NCBI GenBank assembly: GCA_032622095.1
Contig: CP136061.1
Span: forward strand, 19,718,991 to 19,782,990
DNA from: Siphonodentalium dalli
Lineage: Eukaryota > Mollusca > Scaphopoda > Gadilida > Siphonodentaliidae
DNA: 64,000 bases
Reading direction: 5' to 3'
The notes under the pieces are model-generated. The model had not been told where the DNA came from, ran no database searches, and saw only the letters and a program-made list of their open reading frames with translations. Shown here piece by piece: positions 59,801-64,000 of this stretch (positions are counted from its first letter, which is position 1; the number at the start of each line of letters is the position of its first letter). Made by a program: the position numbers and the translations under genes.

Positions 59801-62541
59801 TGATAATTATTATCTGCAAGATGTGATTTGGCAGGCTTTATTGTTGATGGCTGTTCCTCACCTATAACTGTTAATTGTTTTGACAGTTAGTTGCAATCAG
59901 TGTTATAAACCGTAAACGAAACTAAACCAGGCGATTTTTTGGTAAATAGGTTTATTGCAACTAAATAGACCATGGGATGAAAATCCCTGGACGCAATTGA
60001 AAAAAGTTTGTCTGAAACTTTTAGGATACTGCAAGAACTTTATATTTTCATAGCAAGATTGTTGCTTTTAACAATGTAAAATGTCCTTGTTTCGGGAGTT
60101 GCACATTCCCGAAAAAAAAGTGTTTTGTTAGCCGTTTTCGTCTGCATTCTTACTAAAATACTACCCTCCCCCGTTATTATTACAAGTTCATTCAGATAAT
60201 ATGGTGACTATACTAAAGGGAATATGTCAAAATCTTTCAATAAACACCTTGGAATTTCCGAACTGGCATCTCACGGTCTTGATTTTAGTTTATTTAATGA
60301 ATATCAGTCTTTGACTACCGGGGGGGGGGGGGGGATTCGGGCACATGAGTGGTCGTATATTTAGCAAACGGTATATAGACTAAAATATCTCAAACGAGAC
60401 ATACATAACGGCTATGTGGAACAGGTCATGCAGGCGGTGTGACTAAACACCAAGCCAAACAAAGCCGTAGGAAATAAGAAGAAAAAATTAAGCTTATTCT
60501 ATATTATTATGTATATGTGATGTTTATGTGACCAAATACAATTATTTTAATGATATTTATGGACGAAAGACCAATTAAACCGCCTAGAACACAGCGCGAC
60601 GGACACCAAGCTACGGAAATTATTTGTAAAACACGGCACATGGATTAACGCAGTGGACGATTGAGGAGACTTTTGTCCTTCGTCATTGACAAGGCATCGA
60701 CGCAAACATCGACCGACGGCCGATTAGCAATCCAAAAACTGCGGCCATAGCCAAGAAACCAGGCCAACAAAAGAGGGTAATATCTTCTAAAACGAACTCA
60801 AAAAATTTAATTTTTCTCAATTGCAATCATCAATATTTCTCAATTTCTACAATTGACTCGAGTGGTAAAGTAACACTATAAACAATACATATGTATAATA
60901 TTACAACAACAAAAAATGCCGAACAGAAGCTTGTGTTCGGCTCTTCTGTGCCGAACACAAAATGCGTTTTACAAAACATGCAATAAAACACTTATTATTG
61001 GCCCATACTCCACCAAACTTCGTATAGTAATAGTTTGAACATGCGTACATATGCTAGTTTGTTATATTTCCCATTATTACGTGCGCTCGCGCAACAGTAT
61101 GGCGATCAGTCAGATTCGTAGGTACGTACGTTGGCGTCACCCTACCGATTTCACTCCATGACGTCACCCTTACGCAGTACATGCCGGCGATGTTACGGAG
61201 TAGATTATAGAGTTGACGCCCTTGGCACTGACTTCCGTTATATATAAACAAACCAGCGATGTGGCTTTTGTCGAAAATTGACAGTCAGTACATTCGCCCT
61301 GTATACATGTACTTTCAGAAAATACAAAACACCACAACGTTATACCCCACCAATGTCAGTGTCTCGATATCATTTTACCAAATTTCTTGACATGAAACCG
61401 CGACAGACACGGCGTGAAATACATCGCATTGAGTAAACAATTTCCCATTGTTTCAATTCAACTTCAAGATAACGGTAAAATCAAAACCGCAATTTGTAAG
61501 TGGTAAACATCTGAAAAAGACATCAGGTACCCGCAAAAACTAATTGTTGTGCATATTTATTTCTATTTGAGGTGGCAATTTTTCATGTTTATCAGTATTT
61601 TTAACGATAAGAGCGATGGTAATTGGGGGACTATATTTTATCTAGCGCATTAAATTTAAAATAAAAAGTCGTGAATTGGCTGAGTGTTTTCTATGGCCGC
61701 ACATTTCATTGATAATTACGAGCCATTTGTTTGTCTAAATAACATTTTTAAGTTCGAAGAGCATTATAATGGGGATAACAGGGTGGTGTTTTGTGATTTC
61801 GGAAAGGTACATGGCGAATATACTGTGGCAAAAACACCGTCGCCTATTAAATAAATTTGCCACAGTATATTCGCCATGTACCTTTCCGAAATCACAAAAC
61901 ACCACACTGTTATCCCCTAAATAAAATTATTGAAGATTGTAATTGTCTTTTTTTTGCTAACATTAAATTAAATTAAATAAATTAAGTAAAATACAGTGAT
62001 TTAAAAAAAAAAAAAATTTTTTTATTGCATTTTTGCGCACGTTGGCATCTCTCTGAGTGCATTCTAGTTTGGACTTGTGTTCGGTTATGTTCGATTGAAT
62101 TCGGCTTTTATGAGGACCCTGAATTATACCTTAGTATTTTACTACTAATGTATCTTTGATTTATACCTTAGTATTAACTACTTATGTATCTTTGATTTAT
62201 ACTTTAGTATTACTATACTTATTTATCTTTGATTTATACCTTAGTATTTACTACTTATTTATCTTTGATTTATACCTTAGAAATGAGCATTATATGAGCT
62301 GACATAACGTGTGCTTATTGTTTTTCGGGATGTTCAATAATTTCTGAACCAACCACTTACTTATCCACACGGAGTAGCTAAGATAACAGTTCAACTTGCG
62401 GCTGAGTTGTACGCTGATTGGTCTGACGAATATCATAACGAGTAGTGCCAAGACTGATGCAATCGTCCCGCTCACGAAGAATGTCGCACACATCAGCAGC
62501 TGGAAGATGAACAACTTCCGGAGATATTTGGGCAGCGCCAT
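26905..62541 (-). CDS. AGPAT3: 1-acylglycerol-3-phosphate acyltransferase (AGPAT3/4-type), whole gene, 8 coding exons
   Basis: The family transfers an acyl group from acyl-CoA to the sn-2 position of lysophosphatidic acid, making phosphatidic acid for glycerolipid synthesis in ER/Golgi membranes. Eight exons on the minus strand (181, 173, 168, 154, 106, 79, 199 and 71 bp) join in compatible phases into 376 codons plus stop, the length usual for vertebrate AGPAT3. Visible landmarks are an N-terminal hydrophobic segment (about residues 10-38), NHX4D (N97, H98, D103), the VFVKR block (145-149), FPEGTRF (178-184), LLPRPKG (208-214), VFDCT near 229, and a hydrophobic C-terminal region (about 318-354). 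Introns are about 4.5, 1.3, 1.8, 3.2, 10.4, 8.3 and 5.0 kb and packed with repeats. No frameshift or internal stop was seen. AGPAT3 and AGPAT4 cannot be told apart here; the symbol is the nearest human name. 5' UTR exons and promoter were not identified. Confidence 0.93.
27175..27490 (-). mobile_element. Partial, inverted copy of MITE family C
   Basis: Read on the minus strand it matches 58490-58790: a cgctctttatt block, gtaacgttttttgc, acaataacatactgtttatg and a gccaacgccgcc end. The canonical AGG ends are eroded. It lies in AGPAT intron 7. Confidence 0.75.
27491..29583. other. AGPAT intron 7, unremarkable part
   Basis: AT-rich intron sequence with several short open frames on the minus strand that lack splice or family support. 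No clear element ends seen. Confidence 0.55.
29584..30105. mobile_element. 522-bp palindromic MITE, Tc1/mariner-like
   Basis: Ends CACTCTTAGAACAAATGTGT in inverted orientation, flanked by TA dinucleotides (29582-29583, 30106-30107). The arms continue almost to the centre (ttggcagct / ggcagtagctt region). TA duplication and CACT ends point to a Tc1/mariner-type MITE. In AGPAT intron 7. Confidence 0.85.
30254..30808 (-). mobile_element. Insertion flanked by 12-bp direct repeats (candidate retrocopy)
   Basis: The 12-mer agcgctagtact occurs at 30254-30265 and again at 30797-30808. Between them are coding-like sequence on the minus strand, an AATAAA on the same strand near 30365, and a run of about 17 G on the plus strand at 30282. 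Direct repeats of this length fit LINE-mediated retroposition, but a clear poly(A) tail is absent. Confidence 0.4.
30429..30799 (-). pseudogene. Coding-like retro-insert with two overlapping frames
   Basis: A minus-strand frame from 30799 to the stop at 30574-30572 has no in-frame start near its beginning. It reads ARDAYVIPEVPAAVFDVEMA and is rich in Pro, Thr and Glu, ending IEEERSSLNAAILHYTTQQE. A second frame starts at an ATG overlapping that stop (ATGA, 30575-30572), reads MTYPLTNYEFVLLRDRQVYY and runs to 30429. It lies in AGPAT intron 7, inside a segment bounded by 12-bp direct repeats. The parent gene or element is not recognised. It may be a truncated retrocopy with a frameshift. Confidence 0.35.
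31330..31950. repeat. Dispersed repeat with CGGA/CAGA-rich tail, adjoining AGPAT exon 7
   Basis: It contains caaatttggtgtggtgattc (as in Helitron H0), two copies of gacacattgggaaccttttt, repeated gttccgatc(a/g)gat motifs and ends gacggacagacagacgga then ccatactatggtatgggtaa. It stops about 30 bp from exon 7, the exon edge with its donor. Confidence 0.65.
31981..32179 (-). CDS. AGPAT3: AGPAT exon 7 (residues 288-353, C-terminal membrane region)
   Basis: The acceptor ATTTGCAG is followed by DDLYDAYLETGDFPDTKFDL and KKRPNDLYTYILWFV, then two hydrophobic runs. It matches the family's KD(A/D)xxxxYxxxGxFPxxxFxxxRRPWTLxNxLxW block and C-terminal membrane segments. A GTGAGC donor splits the Gly354 codon after its first base, which fits both candidate terminal exons. 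Confidence 0.92.
33031..33820 (-). mobile_element. Helitron H2, minus strand, 790 bp
   Basis: On the minus strand it starts TCTTCTATTATATATTTT and ends ...GTCACCTTCTAG before a T, with a 3' hairpin CCCG-gacgaagt-CGGG close to the end. Its 5' flank base (A on the minus strand) is found only after removing H3, which is inserted exactly at this border. Confidence 0.75.
33821..34305 (-). mobile_element. Helitron H3, minus strand, 485 bp
   Basis: On the minus strand it starts TCTCATATATATTTTGAAG and ends CATCGGCTAG, with an excellent hairpin AGCCCG-gacaacgt-CGGGCT about 10 nt before the end. Flanking bases are A and T as expected. It holds an internal ~140-bp duplication (ctgcgcatgcgc) and lies head-to-tail with H2. 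Confidence 0.85.
34306..36360. repeat. H1 interior with ~300-bp repeats
   Basis: Roughly three tandem copies of about 300 bp (near 35018, 35334 and 35634) share gccgattgccaccaaactta, ccatgatatgaggaatctaa and a gagagatgggg block. A more diverged, AT-rich part surrounds them. No coding frame recognised. Confidence 0.7.
36645..37224. other. AGPAT intron 6, unremarkable part
   Basis: AT-rich sequence between the split MITE and the 42-bp array. No gene or element recognised. Confidence 0.55.
37225..38277. repeat. 42-bp minisatellite
   Basis: About 25 units with cataaacggcgtgcgaaatg and gagcggacgtgaattaacac. Because 42 is a multiple of three and the unit lacks stops in some frames, it gives minus-strand open frames of 241 and 231 codons; these are almost certainly by-products. 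In AGPAT intron 6. Confidence 0.97.
38369..38388. repeat. Short interstitial telomere-type repeat
   Basis: Three consecutive ccctaa units (aaccctaaccctaaccctaa), the complement of TTAGGG, form the junction just before the 51-bp array. Too short to be a telomere. Confidence 0.85.
38389..39915. repeat. 51-bp minisatellite
   Basis: About 30 units of 50-51 bp with aaggcatatataaaacacag, aactaattgggtatatt and atttgtctata. Variants differ at (g/t)tctat versus (g/t)atat and at aaacaa versus aaactaa. Open frames on both strands reflect the 51-bp (17-codon) period. In AGPAT intron 6. Confidence 0.97.
40224..40480. repeat. 32-bp minisatellite next to AGPAT exon 6
   Basis: Eight nearly identical units with gaagtgttaaggtccactgt and gtgtgttgtc. 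Unrelated to the 32-bp satellite of arrays I and II. It ends about 25 bp before exon 6 on the plus coordinate, immediately past its 5' splice site. Confidence 0.97.
40506..40584 (-). CDS. AGPAT3: AGPAT exon 6 (residues 261-287)
   Basis: The acceptor GTTGCAG is followed by 79 bp that complete Arg261 and read RLELDDVPVESDEACGNWL, then RKLFKEK. This is the family segment RRxPLEDIPxDE...WLHKLYQEK. The exon ends in phase 0 at a GTAATT donor. A 32-bp tandem array begins only about 25 bp past the exon end on the minus strand, an unusual position for a minisatellite relative to a 5' splice site. Confidence 0.88.
40709..41107. mobile_element. TTAA-flanked MITE, family B, copy 3
   Basis: Ends AGGCCCATTTAACTTTCGA and AATTAATGGGTCT, with TTAA at the right (41108-41111) and TTGA at the left. 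The interior matches copies 1 and 2 throughout. In AGPAT intron 5, 124 bp from exon 6. Confidence 0.8.
41548..45905. repeat. 28-bp minisatellite, 4.4 kb
   Basis: About 155 units of aaactcatgtagcctgtatc followed by tttataat, with frequent single-base variants (ttagcc, actaat, ctgtata, aacaaac) and block patterns pointing to local higher-order duplication, for example matching variant runs near 42120-42320 and 42430-42640. It occupies nearly half of AGPAT intron 5. Confidence 0.97.
45906..47145. other. AGPAT intron 5, unremarkable part
   Basis: Unique-looking AT-rich sequence between two minisatellites; a 96-codon minus-strand frame (46393-46683) has no splice or family support. Confidence 0.55.
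47146..47355. repeat. 26-bp minisatellite
   Basis: Eight units of accatcaaacgaacaccatg plus aaattc, with occasional acaatc or acctc variants. In AGPAT intron 5. Confidence 0.95.
47608..48059. mobile_element. 452-bp palindromic MITE, copy 1
   Basis: Ends CCCGCCATATCAAACCCAGT and, inverted, ACTGGATTTGATATGGCGGG. Each inverted arm itself contains a smaller palindrome (gccaatgcattc, tatatatgcgag, gtcgac.. and its mirror). The centre is AT-rich with agagccccagacaaacatga. Confidence 0.88.
48129..48579. mobile_element. 451-bp palindromic MITE, copy 2
   Basis: Nearly identical to copy 1, offset by 521 bp, with a few substitutions. It clearly arose by tandem duplication together with its flank rather than by a second insertion. 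Confidence 0.9.
48582..50085. repeat. 48-bp minisatellite (encodes a 479-codon open frame)
   Basis: About 31 units of gaatgtctgattcaatggtt, tagatattacattaatgac, atagttcct. The unit is 16 codons without stops on the minus strand (NQTFRNYVINVISKPL), so a 479-codon frame runs through it. It lies on the same strand as the gene but inside intron 5, and exon 5 lies upstream. No evidence of a protein. Confidence 0.97.
50089..50463. mobile_element. TTAA-flanked MITE, family A
   Basis: Ends AGGTACTCGATCCTAATAGT and, inverted, AGGTACTCAATCCGATTAGA, with cctaaattactatt arms continuing inward for about 60 bp. TTAA lies on both sides (50085-50088 and 50464-50467). It interrupts the 48-bp array. Confidence 0.88.
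50464..50845. repeat. Diverged 48-bp array units
   Basis: About eight degenerate units (gattacattaattacgtatg, ttcctgaacgtctgaagcga, cggtttaga) continue the array beyond the MITE with much higher divergence than the main block. Confidence 0.9.
50974..51079 (-). CDS. AGPAT3: AGPAT exon 5 (residues 226-260)
   Basis: The acceptor TTTTGTAG is followed by two bases that complete F226, then TTVFDCTIGFPKGGPAPTL and NLLNGEDFNASMHC. This corresponds to the family segment AVYDVTLNF...LLG(I/V)L.GKK.. after the catalytic core. The donor is GTGTGT and the exon ends two bases into the Arg261 codon. The exon was found by requiring the right phases and the VYDxT motif between exons 4 and 6. Confidence 0.88.
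51535..51665. repeat. 29-bp tandem repeat
   Basis: About four units of cttcagcacatttgccaaac followed by atgtgtac. In AGPAT intron 4, 460 bp from exon 5. Confidence 0.9.
51765..51930. repeat. ~64-bp tandem repeat
   Basis: Just under three units with atataaatctacatgtgagt, gtaagccaacaatggc and gtttgtttactatatg. Confidence 0.9.
51931..53864. other. AGPAT intron 4, mostly unremarkable
   Basis: It contains a C run near 53270, a ~38-bp duplication near 53390-53457 (gggtgggtgga(g/t)aacaaaac) and short open frames on both strands near 52546-52795 without family support. Confidence 0.55.
53865..54148. mobile_element. Inverted-repeat element (~284 bp)
   Basis: Ends cagagttcagtcccctcgct and its inverse (atagggggactgaactctg). 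Inner parts such as agttacaattcattct and agaatgaattgtaac are also inverted. Probably a MITE. In AGPAT intron 4, about 160 bp from exon 4. Confidence 0.75.
54305..54458 (-). CDS. AGPAT3: AGPAT exon 4 (residues 175-225, EGTR motif)
   Basis: The acceptor TTCTCAG is followed by LLIFPEGTRFTETKHAASLE, then a VLLPRPKGF block. FPEGTRF (178-184) is acyltransferase motif III, which binds the phosphate of the acceptor lipid. LLPRPKG is motif IV. The ETKH and AKG positions are those of AGPAT3/4 rather than AGPAT1/2. The exon ends one base into a codon at a strong GTGAGT donor. Confidence 0.95.
54740..55145. repeat. Dispersed-repeat-like segment with two related halves
   Basis: Two halves share (t)cgaggtcacc, (g)tttggt(g)a(c/a)gac/tcgga and gatg/gtgt blocks, ending with acagacggatgccaaccca and acttcatcaagttgagct. 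Such tails with repeated acagacg motifs look like an old dispersed element. In AGPAT intron 3. Confidence 0.5.
55811..56255. mobile_element. TTAA-flanked MITE, family B, copy 1
   Basis: TTAA at 55807-55810 and 56256-56259, with ends AGGACCACTAAATTTCGA and TCGAAGATTAAGTGGGCGT (roughly inverted). Shares cgaacccccagatcacat and gaggaagttccaaaacat with the other copies. Its right edge lies 21 bp from the edge of AGPAT exon 3. Confidence 0.85.
56277..56444 (-). CDS. AGPAT3: AGPAT exon 3 (residues 119-174)
   Basis: The acceptor TTTCTAG is followed by 56 codons starting GTRLFAKDILKYLPFIGW and containing VFVKRDIEKDR. This matches the family segment between motif I and the EGTR motif (LLYVPLIGW...VFCKRKWEEDR in vertebrates) and holds the motif II arginine region. 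The exon is in phase 0 at both ends, with a GTACGG donor. A TTAA-flanked MITE begins 21 bp beyond the exon end, so the donor lies almost against a transposon. Confidence 0.93.
56550..56900. repeat. taagcttaat repeats and CAGA microsatellite
   Basis: Scattered palindromic copies of ttaagcttaa or cgcttaagc occur at 56550-56600 and 56750-56800, followed by about 11 tandem gaca units (56840-56890). In AGPAT intron 2. Confidence 0.8.
57035..57483. mobile_element. TTAA-flanked MITE, family B, copy 2
   Basis: TTAA at 57031-57034 and 57484-57487, with ends AGGCCCACTTAATTTTCGA and TCGAAACTTAAGTGGGCCA, a clear inverted repeat. It lies in AGPAT intron 2, 240 bp from exon 2. Confidence 0.88.
57728..57900 (-). 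CDS. AGPAT3: AGPAT exon 2 (residues 61-118, NHX4D motif)
   Basis: A pyrimidine-rich acceptor ending CTTCAG precedes the exon. With the single base carried from exon 1 it reads NFTFLGQWWSNTDCTVF, then IVIMNHKYDIDFIIIW. NHKYDID is acyltransferase motif I: H98 would be the catalytic base and D103 its partner. The exon ends with complete codon G118 at a weaker GTATTT donor, and the phase fits exon 3 exactly, giving MLG followed by GTRLF. Confidence 0.93.
57980..58014. repeat. 36-bp minisatellite, left fragment
   Basis: One unit (tttataccttagtatttact, acatgtgtatctttga) lies left of the 4.1-kb element; four more lie on the right side, showing that the element jumped into a small tandem array. Confidence 0.85.
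58299..58791. mobile_element. TTAA-flanked MITE, family C, copy 2
   Basis: TTAA at 58295-58298 and 58792-58795, with ends AGGCACTTGAGGCC and GGCCAACCGTACCT. It is inside the left inverted end of the 4.1-kb element, as copy 1 is inside the related 2.0-kb element. It contains most of an open frame (58635-58904), probably fortuitous. Confidence 0.8.
59310..61131. repeat. Nested inverted repeat inside the 4.1-kb element
   Basis: The segment 59310-59530 (with tacctacgaatctgtctgat and ctatacgaagtttggtggag) recurs inverted at about 60905-61131, and part of it recurs in direct orientation at 59620-59770. Each copy carries a short hairpin made of ttcggc and gccgaa arms. This may be an older nested element or internal duplication of the host element's ends. 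Confidence 0.7.
61771..61918. mobile_element. 148-bp near-perfect palindrome (hairpin MITE)
   Basis: Arms of about 60 bp begin ggggataacagggtggtgtt and end in its reverse complement, with a spacer of about 25 bp. It lies within the 4.1-kb element near its right inverted end. A foldback MITE is the simplest reading. Target duplication is unclear. Confidence 0.75.
62128..62283. repeat. 36-bp minisatellite, right part
   Basis: Four units of ttataccttagtatttacta, cttatgtatctttgat directly to the right of the 4.1-kb element, ending about 80 bp from AGPAT exon 1. Confidence 0.93.
62361..62541 (-). CDS. AGPAT3: AGPAT exon 1 (start codon; residues 1-60)
   Basis: The ATG is at 62541-62539 and the frame reads MALPKYLRKLF, then a hydrophobic stretch, then LNCYLSYSVWI. 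This matches the N-terminus of the AGPAT3/4 family, where the first membrane anchor is followed by an LNCRL-type block. The exon ends one base into a codon at a GTAAGT donor (62360-62355). The bases just before the ATG read CCACCAG, so the ATG may lie at the very start of a spliced exon with the 5' UTR further upstream. That is inference. Confidence 0.9.
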
Positions 62542-62869
62542 CTGGTGGTTAAAAATAATTATACAATTAATCTCGGATACCAGATTTTCCTGTGCGTTTG
62601 TTTGGGAACAATGCAAACCTGCCTTCAAAACGAGTTTCCTAGAAATTATGTTGTTGTTGTTTATGTTGTTTTAGATTTAGATTAGAATTATTTGATGTAG
62701 CATGAGACAGATATACGACACATACCACATGTATGTATACACTTTGGTACATTATATACAGCATTATACAATATAATATAATTATAGTTATATTAGATAT
62801 TTATGATATATGTGAAAGGTTCAAGGAAAAGAATAAAGAAAAGCTTAGACTGCATGTGAAAATGATATA

Positions 62870-63580
62870 TGAATTATCATATGAATTATCCTATGAATTA
62901 TCCTATGAATTATCCAATGAATTATCCCAGTGATTATCCTATGTATTATCCTATGCATTATCCTATGAATTATCCTATGAATTATCCCAGTGATTATCCT
63001 ATGAATTATCCTATGAATTATCCTATGAATTATCCTATGAATTATCCCAGTGATTATCCTATGAATTATCCCAGTGATTATCCTATGAATTATCCTATGA
63101 ATTATCCTATGAATTATCCCAGTGATTATCCTATGAATTATCCTACGAATTATCCTATGAATTATCCAGGTGATTATCCCAGTGATTATCCTATGAATTA
63201 TCCTATGAATTATCCTATGCATTATCCTATGAATTATCCCAGTGATTATCCTATGAATTATCCTATGAATAATCCCAGTGATTATCCTATGAATTATCCT
63301 ATGAATTATCCTATGAATTATCCCTGTGATTATCCTATGAATTATCCTATGAATTATCCTATAAATTATCCCTGTGATTATCCTATGAATTATCCTATGA
63401 ATTATCCTATGAATTATCCTATGAATTATCCCAGTGATTATCCTATGACTTATCCCAGTGATTATCATATGTGATTATCCTATGAATTAAACCAGTTATT
63501 ATCCTATGAATGATCATATGAATTATCCTATGAATTATCCTATGAATTATCCTATGAATTATCCTATGAATTATCATTTC
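62870..63580. repeat. 12-bp minisatellite upstream of the AGPAT start codon
   Basis: About 55 units, mostly tatgaattatcc with cagtgattatcc variants interspersed every few units. The period of four codons gives open frames of about 200 codons on both strands (MNYP and RIIH repeats). It begins some 330 bp upstream of the start codon. Confidence 0.97.
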
Positions 63581-64000
63581 AGTGAGGTTGCAGTCAGGAA
63601 ATGAGATTAAATTTTGTGGCAGAAATCTGTAGAAAAACAGAAATACAGGGATAGCGCGAAAAGTTCTCTTAATAGAAACTTGTTTCCATTGCAATTCCTG
63701 ATGGCTTTCGGCACATGGGCAGTGAGTGAAGTTCACAACTCCCAAGCACAATGTATAAAATTATTTAAGATATGACTTAAATTAAATAACAGCCATTTAA
63801 GAACGAGATTTACTTGGAGAGAAAGAAGCCAACAAAATATATGACTCTATAATCTATATATGTGAGTAATGTATAACAAAGACCTCGGCTATTTACACGT
63901 ACACACGGTGGACGCACTTCTGTGTTGTTATTGTTGTTCTTCTTGTTGTTGTGCCATAAACAGATAGAGCATCTTTAAATATAACCGTTCGTGATCAGGT
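63581..64000. other. Upstream flank of AGPAT gene, nothing recognised
   Basis: AT-rich sequence with a short ttgttgttgttc-like run near 63925. It could hold the 5' UTR exon or promoter of the AGPAT gene, but no signal allows a call. Confidence 0.45.

Larger units (their letters stand above)
58023..62119. mobile_element. 4.1-kb element with long inverted repeats, 8-bp TSD, CGGTCCT ends
   Basis: Left end CGGTCCTCATAAAACCCG and right end (reverse strand) GGGTCCTCATAAAAGCCG, with about 185 bp of inverted similarity. Flanking octamers are tgaatgat (58015-58022) and tgaattat (62120-62127), matching at 7 of 8. It is inserted in a 36-bp tandem repeat in AGPAT intron 1. It shares its terminal motif and duplication size with the element at 11473-13482. 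It contains nested inverted repeats and a hairpin MITE but no recognisable transposase. Confidence 0.85.

Noticed and set aside
62396-62674. 92-codon plus-strand frame
   Set aside because: Antisense shadow of AGPAT exon 1.
62845-63474. Open frames of about 200 codons on both strands (MNYP and RIIH repeats)
   Set aside because: By-product of a 12-bp array; both strands are open, and no start context or splice sites support a gene.

Overview
This is eukaryotic, intron-rich, repeat-dense nuclear DNA. The AT-rich composition, the dense minisatellites and Helitron/MITE remnants, the CAGA/CGGA-rich repeat tails and a short TTAGGG-type block suggest an animal, most likely a lophotrochozoan and probably a mollusc; that assignment is inference. 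There is no bacterial-style gene content. Most open frames of 60-130 codons here are chance frames or shadows of repeats.

One gene can be reconstructed with confidence. It lies on the minus strand and encodes a 1-acyl-sn-glycerol-3-phosphate acyltransferase (LPAAT) of the AGPAT3/AGPAT4 type. Eight coding exons join with GT..AG splice sites and compatible phases into 1131 bp, or 376 codons plus stop: 62541-62361, 57900-57728, 56444-56277, 54458-54305, 51079-50974, 40584-40506, 32179-31981 and 26975-26905. It carries the NHX4D and EGTR acyltransferase motifs and hydrophobic segments at both ends. A second, intact-looking copy of the last exon lies at 18218-18148 and could replace the first in frame.

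Layout. 1-8900 is intergenic on the 3' side, with possible zinc-finger remnants, small palindromes and dispersed repeats. 8947-18265 and 22628-27025 are two diverged copies of one block: a 32-bp satellite array, unique sequence, a 67-bp minisatellite, then 3' UTR plus last exon. A 100-N gap lies at 22528-22627. Between the blocks is a Helitron (19427-22383) interrupted by a hAT-like element with a perfect 8-bp target duplication. The gene occupies 26905-62541. Its introns hold nested Helitrons (32388-36391), TTAA-flanked MITE families, a Tc1/mariner-like palindromic MITE, a 4.1-kb element with long inverted ends (58023-62119), and minisatellites with units of 42, 51, 32, 28, 26, 48 and 36 bp. 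A 12-bp array lies upstream of the start codon.

The most interesting points are the duplicated, better-conserved terminal exon; two elements sharing CGGTCCT ends, long inverted repeats and 8-bp duplications; nested Helitrons whose borders are proven by a split MITE; and a MITE captured in a 48-bp satellite and amplified with it. Coordinates were read by eye. Exon and insertion borders should be exact; repeat-array edges and copy numbers are approximate.
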